DNA of 64,000 bases, taken from the NCBI RefSeq assembly GCF_021347895.1, contig NC_067132.1, positions 11,028,995 through 11,092,994 of the forward strand. Direction: 5' to 3'. Positions within the stretch are counted from its first letter, which is position 1. The number at the start of each line of letters is the position of its first letter. Below are positions 57,148 to 64,000 of the stretch, one piece after another. The notes below the pieces were generated by a model that did no database searches, was not told the origin of the DNA, and saw only the letters and a program-made list of their open reading frames with translations. Origin of the DNA: Acanthochromis polyacanthus (taxonomy: Eukaryota; Chordata; Actinopteri; Pomacentridae). A program made the position numbers and the translations under genes.

Positions 57148-58764
57148 CAGTGCCTTGTGAAAGTATTCGGCCCCCTTGAACTTTTCAACCTTTCGCCACA
57201 TTTCAGGCTTCAAACAAAGATATGAAATTCAAATTTTTTGTCAAGAATCAACAACAAGTGGGACACAATCGTGAAGTGGAACGAAATTTATTGGATATTT
57301 TAAACTTTAACAAAAAAAACCCTGAAAAGTGGGGCGTGCAATATTATTCGGCCCCCTTACATTAATACTTTGTAGCGCCACCTTTTGCTGCAATTACAGC
57401 TGCAAGTCGCTTGGGGTATGTCTATCAGTTTTGCACATCGAGAGACTGAAATTCTTGCCCATTCTTCCTTGCAAAACAGCTCGAGCTCAGTGAGGTTGGA
57501 TGGAGAGCGTTTGTGAACAGCAGTCTTCAGCTCTGCCCACAGATTCTGGATTGGATTCAGGTCTGGACTTTGACTTGGCCATTCTAACACCTGGATACGT
57601 TTATTTGTGAACCATTCCATTGTAGATTTGGCTTTATGTTTTGGATCATTGTCCTGTTGGAAGATAAATCTCCGTCCCAGTCTCAGGTCTTTTGCAGACT
57701 CCAACAGCTTTTCTTCCAGAATGGTCCTGTATTTGGCTCCATTCATCTTCCCATCAATTTTAACCATCTTCCCTGTCCCTGCTGAAGAAAAGCAGGCCCA
57801 AACCATGAGGCTGCCACCACCATGTTTGACAGTGGGGATGGTGTGTTCAGGGTGATGAGCTGTGTTGCTTTTACGCCAAACATATTTTGCATTGTGGCCA
57901 AAAAGTTCGATTTCGGTTTCATCTGACCAGAGCACCTTCTTCCACATGTTTGGTGTCTCTCTCAGGTGGCTTGTGGCAAACTTCAAACCAGACTTTTTAT
58001 GGATATCTTTGAGAAATGGCTTTCTTCTTGCCACTCTTCCATAAAGGCCAGATTTGTGCAGTGTACGACTGATTGTTGTCCTGTGGACAGACTCTCCCAC
58101 CTCAGCTGTAGATCTCTGCAGTTCATCCAGAGTGATCATGGGCCTCTTGGCTGCATCTCTGATCAGTCTTCTCCTTGTTCGAGGTGAAAGTTTAGAGGGA
58201 CGGCCGGGTCTTGGTAGATTTGCAGTGGTCTGATACTCCTTCCATTTCAATATGATTGCTTGCACAGTGCTCCTTGAGATGTTTAAAGCTTGGGAAATCT
58301 TTTTGTATCCAAATCCGGCTTTAAACTTCTCCACAACAGTATCTGGGACCTGCCTGGTGTGTTCCTTGGTCTTCATGATGCTCTTTGCACTTTCAACAGA
58401 ACCCTGAGACTATCACAGAGCAGGTGCATTTATATGGAGACTTGATTACACACAGGTGGATTCTATTTATCATCATCAGTCATTTAGGACAACATTGGAT
58501 CATTCAGAGATCCTCACTGAACTTCTGGAGTGAGTTTGCTGCACTGAAAGTAAAGGGGCCGAATAATATTGCACGCCCCACTTTTCAGTTTTTTATTTGT
58601 TAAAGTTTAAAATAGCCAATAAATTTCGTTCCACTTCACGATTGTGTCCCATTTCTTGTTGATTCTTGACAAAAAATTAGAATTTTATATCTTTATGTTT
58701 GAAGCCTGAAATGTGGCGAAAGATTGAAAAGTTCAAGGGGGCCGAATACTTTCAGAAGGCACTG
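57148..58764 (-). mobile_element. Tc1-family transposon, 1.62 kb, nested in an older Tc1 copy
   Basis: Flanked by TA (57146-57147, 58765-58766). The ends CAGTGCCTTGTGAAAGTATT and, reversed, CAGTGCCTTCTGAAAGTATT open inverted repeats of about 215 bp that are nearly identical, including the internal GGCCCCCTTGAACTTTTCAA. The transposase gene lies on the minus strand. The similarity of the two arms indicates a recent insertion. Confidence 0.93.
57357..58376 (-). pseudogene. near-intact Tc1 transposase with Glu-to-Gln catalytic change
   Basis: The 339-codon frame has N-terminal helix-turn-helix DNA-binding domains (FGYKKISQALNISRSTVQAI; a GRPSK AT-hook-like linker near 58-62) and the DDE core: Asp152 in WSDETE and Asp242 in FQQDNDPK. 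At the exact DD34E position, residue 277, the motif reads NPIQNLW; the codon is CAG (57548-57546) where GAG is expected. The C-terminus after CAKLID is also shifted by a one-base loss, since the usual AAKGGATKY-type end is encoded in the next frame. Either change should abolish cleavage. The length matches active Tc1 transposases (about 340). Confidence 0.92.
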
Positions 58765-59262
58765 TAGATACATACTGAAGACATCAAAACTGTGAAGCAA
58801 GATATTTGGAATTATGTAGCAAACAGACAAATGTGAAGCAACTCTAAATATGTTTTAGATTTTAGATTTCTCAAAGCAGCCACCGTTTGCTTTGATGACA
58901 GCTTTGCAAACCCTGGACCTTCTGTCAATGATTTCATGAGATAGTCACTTGAAATGGTTTTCACTTCACAGGCGTGCCTGGTCAAGGTTCATTTGTGAAA
59001 TTTCTTGTCTTCTTACTGGTGTTGGGACCATCAGTTGTGTAGTGCAGAAGTCAGGTTGGTACACAGCTGACAGCAAGATGTGACAACTGTTAGAATCCAT
59101 ATTATGACAAGAACCAATCAGCTAAGTAAAGAGAAACAACAGTCCATCATTACTTTAAGAACTGAAGGTCAGTCAGTCCAGAAAATTGCAAAAACTTTGA
59201 ATGTATCCCCAAATGCAGTCACAACAACCATCAAGCAGTACGACAAAACTGGCTCACATGAG
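58765..59262 (+). mobile_element. remainder of the older Tc1-like element
   Basis: Continues the element split at 57147. Contains Tc1-type phrases (GGTTTTCACTTCACAGGCGT) and, at 59104-59262, a transposase N-terminus in frame (MTRTNQLSKEKQQSIITLRT, then VQKIAKTLNVSPNAVTTTIK), a helix-turn-helix domain. It ends at a junction with the truncated element 59262-60829. Confidence 0.65.
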
Positions 59263-59441
59263 GACTGAACTGTGAATCACTTTCCGTTTCTTTCATACAA
59301 AATACATTCATTGACCACAGTCAGCAAAAATTCGTGAACTCTTTTCTTAGTTACTAGTTGACTACCTGCAAAATCTGGACTTTTAAAGCACATTTTACAA
59401 ATGCTACCACACTTTGTTCAAAACACAATCAGAACAGAATG

Positions 59442-59586
<145 letters not shown>

Positions 59587-59789
59587 ATTTCTGCAGCAGC
59601 CTACAGCCACATTGAAATCTATTGAAAATCATATCAAAATATTGACAATAACAATAAATAAAAAGATCATGTAATTCCAAGCACAGCCGAGTGTGGTTGT
59701 CAGCTGAAAACCAATTCCGGTGATCTGTCTTTGGCCTCATCAGAAACCATAGTAAAGGAGTGGCTTCTTATTGTTTTTCCTTTGGAAAT

Positions 59790-60261
59790 ATGGATCAAAG
59801 AGCACCGGTTCAGGTTGGTAGAGAAAGAAGAGTGGCCAGGAGAGGGAGAGGAGGAAGGAGAGGAAGACCAAGAGCTGTGGTCTCTGATGAGAGTAGGGCC
59901 ACAGTGATTGAACATGTGGTAAATCATGGACTCTCTTTTAGAATTCCAGAGTACAGACAAATTTGCATGATTCACTGCACATCCCAAGATGTCTGTGTTG
60001 TTTTTACCTTCATATTCACCCTTCTTGAACCCCGTGGAAGAATGTTTTTCACCATCAAAATGGAAAGTTTATGATCACTCTCCACACAACCAGCTCTCCT
60101 TGTTGGATGCAATGAATGCTGGCTGTGGAGATATTTCTCCCAAAGCCTGCCAGGAATGGATCAGACACTCAAAAAGGTTCTACCCACAGTGCATTGCCAG
60201 AGAAGACATCAGATGTGACGTGGATGGAAACATGCGGCCAAATGCAGACGACAGGGTGTGA
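59790..60261 (+). pseudogene. internally deleted IS630/Tc1-type transposase
   Basis: The N-terminal block MDQRAPVQVGRERRVARRGR continues RPRAVVSDESRATVIEHVVN, a basic arm and DNA-binding start. A frame-broken gap follows, then a C-terminal block LPSYSPFLNPVEECFSPSKW ends with ACQEWIRHSKRFYPQCIARE. The third catalytic Glu region (NPVEE) is present while both catalytic Asp regions are deleted. A full-length relative is known in many fish genomes, usually unnamed. Confidence 0.72.
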
Positions 60262-60831
60262 ATGTTACAGTATACATGTGTTGTTGGTTTTTCAGTTTTA
60301 TCTCTTGATTTCTATTCTGCCCCCTGAATTCTGAGATTCTGGATTGTTTTTTGTTTACAGTGAACGTTTTATTTTTTGTAAGGTCCCAAAGTACCGATGC
60401 AAAGGCACAGAGAAAATATGTAAATGTTGTTGAAGTAAACTGCTGCATTCCTGATTCATTCTTGTTGCAATATATTACAAAGATTTAGACCACTCAAAGT
60501 GCAAAGGTCTTATTTTATAATAAAATACTAATTTATGTCAAAATCATTCAAACTTGAAAGATTAAATGTATTTCATGTAATGCTCCCTGTTGTTGGTATT
60601 TTGTAGTTCAGCGTGCTAACAGTGACAGTGTTTGTTTCCAAAGTGAGACTATTTACTAGTGTTGTGGTTGAATGAGCTTATTTTGAGACATGTATGAAGT
60701 GTTCGGTTTGGTGAGAAACAGTTTTGGGGATGAGATTAACTGTTGCATGATGGAAATGCAGGCTATGCTAAGAGTTTTGAACATGTGACTTCAGTTCTGA
60801 CCAATGCTTGTTAGCAATTGAAAAACCTGTA

Positions 60832-61480
60832 ATATGACCGTAGAGGAGGAGAAAACCATGTCCTTAATTTTCTGTATTTAGTAAGTCTTCGATTAAGAAG
60901 TGGTAACTTCGTGGAGCTAGGGTAAAATGACATTGTGTTGTTCACAAAAACAGTGACATTATTGCAGAAGGAATGACTTTTTTGTGTATTGTGTAAATGG
61001 TGATGAACCAGTAGATCTGCCTTTGAATTAAAACGCATTCATAGGAAATAGTACAACAAATTTCAAGGTTTGTGTGATTTTTAGCTTGCAGTACTTATAT
61101 ATTATGGGTCCTTTCCCTTTTACCTTGTCTACCACACCTCTCACTGAATTCCACTTACTTTAAGTTTTAACTATGTACTGGCCCAAACATATCTGAAATA
61201 AATGATTAAACACAGTCTTAGAATTTGTACTAAAATTGAATGCAGGCAGGAAAGTGAGTTTGAAAGCCAGACATTACTGAACACCAACTGGTAGATCAAT
61301 AGTATTGATCAGCAATTGTATTAAACCCGAGTAGATTGTTTTTTTTGCACTGTGAGGCACTAAAGTCTGACTGTGCAAAGTTAGAAGAAGAAAAAGAAGA
61401 ACATTACAAACCATCCAGGTCTTTATGTCTATAACACATACTTGAAGTTTGGGTTGTTTTATTTGACTTCATAGATAAAT
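60832..61480. other. intergenic sequence, no feature seen
   Basis: No coding, RNA or bounded repeat structure was recognised in this A/T-rich stretch. Confidence 0.35.
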
Positions 61481-62160
61481 ATAGCTGGGTGTCACCTGCA
61501 TAGTACTGAAAGTGTATGTAGTGTTTCCTGAAAATATTGCCCAAGGGGAGGATGTACAAGGTGAATCATATCGGTCCTATCACAGAAACCGTGGAACTCC
61601 ATAACTGACTCTTGTGAGCATAGAAGAATCACCACTGCTATAAAGAAACTGGAATATATGAGATAAATATGTCTTAAGCTGGTCTAGTGTGGATCCTTTA
61701 ATCTCAAAGACATGCTCTAGTCTCTACAATGAAATGTGATCAACTGCAGCACTGAGATCCAGCAAGACGTGTACAGAGATGAGTACGTCTGAGGCTATAA
61801 AAAGATTGTTGTTGATTTTCACCAGTTACGTTTCTGTGCTAAAATCTCCCCTAAATCCTGAATTAAACCCTTTGAATGCACCATTTATTTGCAGATGGTC
61901 ACATAATTAGCTTGCAACTGCTCACTCATTCTGGAAGCTGCTTTGGCCTTGACAGTTAAACTGAATGGAGCCATCAGTGAAGTTTTCCCACCAATGTGCT
62001 CAAGGTTTTCTTCCTGTTAAGAGGGTGTTTTTCTTGCCACTGTCGCCTAAGTGCTGCTCTGGGGGTTCAGGCAAATGGGTTCTGCAAAGCGTCTTAAGAC
62101 AATTTGACTCGTTGTTGGTGCTGTAAGAATGAAATTGAATTGAACTGAATTGAATTAAAA
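61481..62160 (+). repeat. LINE-related 3' sequence ending in a GAATT-type tail
   Basis: AGCTGGGTGTCACCTGCATA and TCACAGAAACCGTGGAACTC belong to a repeat phrase common in fish. At the end, TTTTCTTGCCACTGTCGCC and TGAAATTGAATTGAACTGAATTG resemble the 3' tail of fish LINEs with their GAATT microsatellite. No frame is preserved. Confidence 0.45.
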
Positions 62161-62495
62161 CATCTGTCTATAAAGCCCTTTGGACTGGCATCAGTAAAAT
62201 TCACCTTTTGAATATGCACTGTAATGAACAGCATAGGTGACTGTAAGTACAGGAAAAAATCACTTTAGGATTGAGATATGTGTTTGAATAAACAATCCAA
62301 TATTCTGCAAGAGTAAGTCTCTCATTAAGCTGCTGAAGTTTCAATCTCAAAGGGTCACCCTGTTTGTGCCTGTAGTTGTTAATTCTCACAGAGCAGTTAC
62401 TGGTGGATTAGAGGTTTGTGACTTTCTGATGATAAGTCGGTTGGTTACAGCAATTTTTGCCATCTGCTTCCTTTAATACTTACATTTAACAACAT

Positions 62496-62882
<387 letters not shown>

Positions 62883-62974
<92 letters not shown>
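62883..62974. repeat. (GT)n microsatellite, right of a MITE
   Basis: About 46 GT units starting at the right edge of the MITE, in the same GT/TG phase as the left array. Confidence 0.98.
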
Positions 62975-62975
<1 letters not shown>

Positions 62976-63833
62976 GACCAGCAGAGGATGCCATTGTACA
63001 CTTTTTCAAAACCGCATTTCTATTAATTAATGAGTTTGAATTAGTGGTTGAGCATACTGCATAAATGATTTTTTTTAACATTACAGATGAAAGGAAAGTT
63101 GTTTTTATGTACAATATGTTTCTGTACAAACACCCTACAAATAGATAGACAACCAATACAATCTAATGTGCTTATGTATTACTGTGCCACCTCTTAAGTC
63201 ATATTTTTTTATTCAGAGCTGTATTGTTACTGTTTGCTGGGCCCACTTAACCCTAATCAGAGGGTGCTCGTCTGCCTTCATGGGTTTAAAAGGTTCATGA
63301 AAAGCTGATTTGAAACCCTGGGTTAAGGACATAACCAACCCTATTGCAGCCAGCCCGCAGGAATATTTTGACTGAAAAAAGTCATGTTCTTATTCTCAGA
63401 TTACTGGACCTGTTTCTTTAACCTTTCAACCCCCAGGAAGTCCGAGGCAATTACTCTTTCCAATTGGAGGATAATAAGAGACACTAAAGAAAAGCAAGAG
63501 CAACAGTGCCAACCACTGCACCGTCAGCTATCATGATGCACGGACACTTTACTAAATCTGTTTTCTCTACATTTACTCAGCTGTGTGACACCATCACATA
63601 AGAATGCCACCATCACACCTACACAGAAATCATCCGGGTACTTTGGCAGTGTTTGCTATGAGCCTCATGTTTGCATCAGCATAGGCAGATTTCATAGTCA
63701 GTAGATACACTCTGATAAAGACCCTCAAAATGGCTCCAGTTACCCAGGAGATTTTAGATCTGCTGTGTAGGACTAGATGTTGATCTCCCTTCTCGCATAC
63801 ATGAGACACCTACAATTCTGTGGGATGGTCAAG
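62975..63833. other. intergenic sequence, no feature seen
   Basis: No exon, RNA gene or repeat boundary could be supported. Confidence 0.35.
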
Positions 63834-64000
63834 TGTCACGCCCTCTCCCTCTCCGGTGCTCTGGCTCCGCTGATTACGAGCAGCTGTGGATGAGCCCAGC
63901 TGCTCGTAATCAGTAATCAGCGGCTGATAAAAACCTGGCTCTGCCACAGCTCCGACGCTGGGCCATTGCATGCTGCACTCCGTTCCACGCACGTTGCTCC
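63834..64000 (+). mobile_element. possible LTR or element start cut by the window edge
   Basis: G/C-rich sequence starts abruptly with TGTCACGCCCTCTCCCTCTC. It contains a strong hairpin (63870-63913) and a TATA-like GATAAAAAC at about 63926, followed by G/C-rich sequence, as in LTRs of fish retrotransposons. The second LTR and internal region are outside the window, so this is tentative. Confidence 0.3.

Overview
The window is nuclear DNA of a ray-finned fish, probably a spiny-rayed teleost. The evidence is a vertebrate multi-exon gene with GT/AG introns, long (GT)n microsatellites, tRNA-derived SINEs, and a dense mix of Tc1/mariner, hAT and TTAA-type DNA transposons. Nothing bacterial, viral or CRISPR-like is visible.

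The only host gene I recognise is wwp1, a NEDD4-family HECT E3 ubiquitin ligase, on the minus strand. I could place 22 coding exons between 31807 (ATG) and 1507 (TAG). Their lengths sum to 2844 nt, so the frame closes exactly to 947 codons plus stop. The order is C2 domain, a long Ser/Ala-rich linker, four WW domains and the HECT domain, whose catalytic Cys915 lies 33 residues from the end counting itself. A non-coding 5'UTR exon lies at 32233-32289. CpG-containing sequence near 42.0-42.6 kb, with several minus-strand splice donors, is the best candidate for the first exon and promoter. The gene therefore covers about 41 kb.

The introns hold many repeats. 1-4.7 kb: two TTAA-flanked MITEs with an 81-nt palindrome. 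6.3-7.5 kb: a MITE in which a second element is nested; the inner element has 9-bp target duplications and carries a RecQ-like helicase fragment. 9.3-10 kb: a SINE and a Tc1-type MITE. 12.5, 15.4, 16.8-18, 29.3 and 33.5 kb: further MITEs and a Tigger-like relic. 20.5-24.1 kb: two inverted copies of one MITE, each carrying other MITEs, with an internally deleted Tc1 element between them. 36 kb: a 1.63-kb Tc1 element with damaged transposase. 28.8, 30.5 and 34.1 kb: SINEs.

Upstream of wwp1 (42.6-64 kb) I find no host gene. The region holds a SINE, repeat relics, a 6.3-kb hAT transposon with 8-bp target duplications (47766-54110), decayed LINE and Tc1 copies, a 1.62-kb Tc1 element whose catalytic Glu is replaced by Gln (57148-58764), large (GT)n arrays, and a possible LTR start at the right edge.

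The most unusual items are the RecQ-fragment element, the palindromic TTAA-type MITE family (one copy in a TCAA site, supported by reciprocal empty and filled sites), and a predicted GC-AG intron inside the HECT-coding region. I do not see a new multi-gene system; this is a transposon-rich vertebrate locus.
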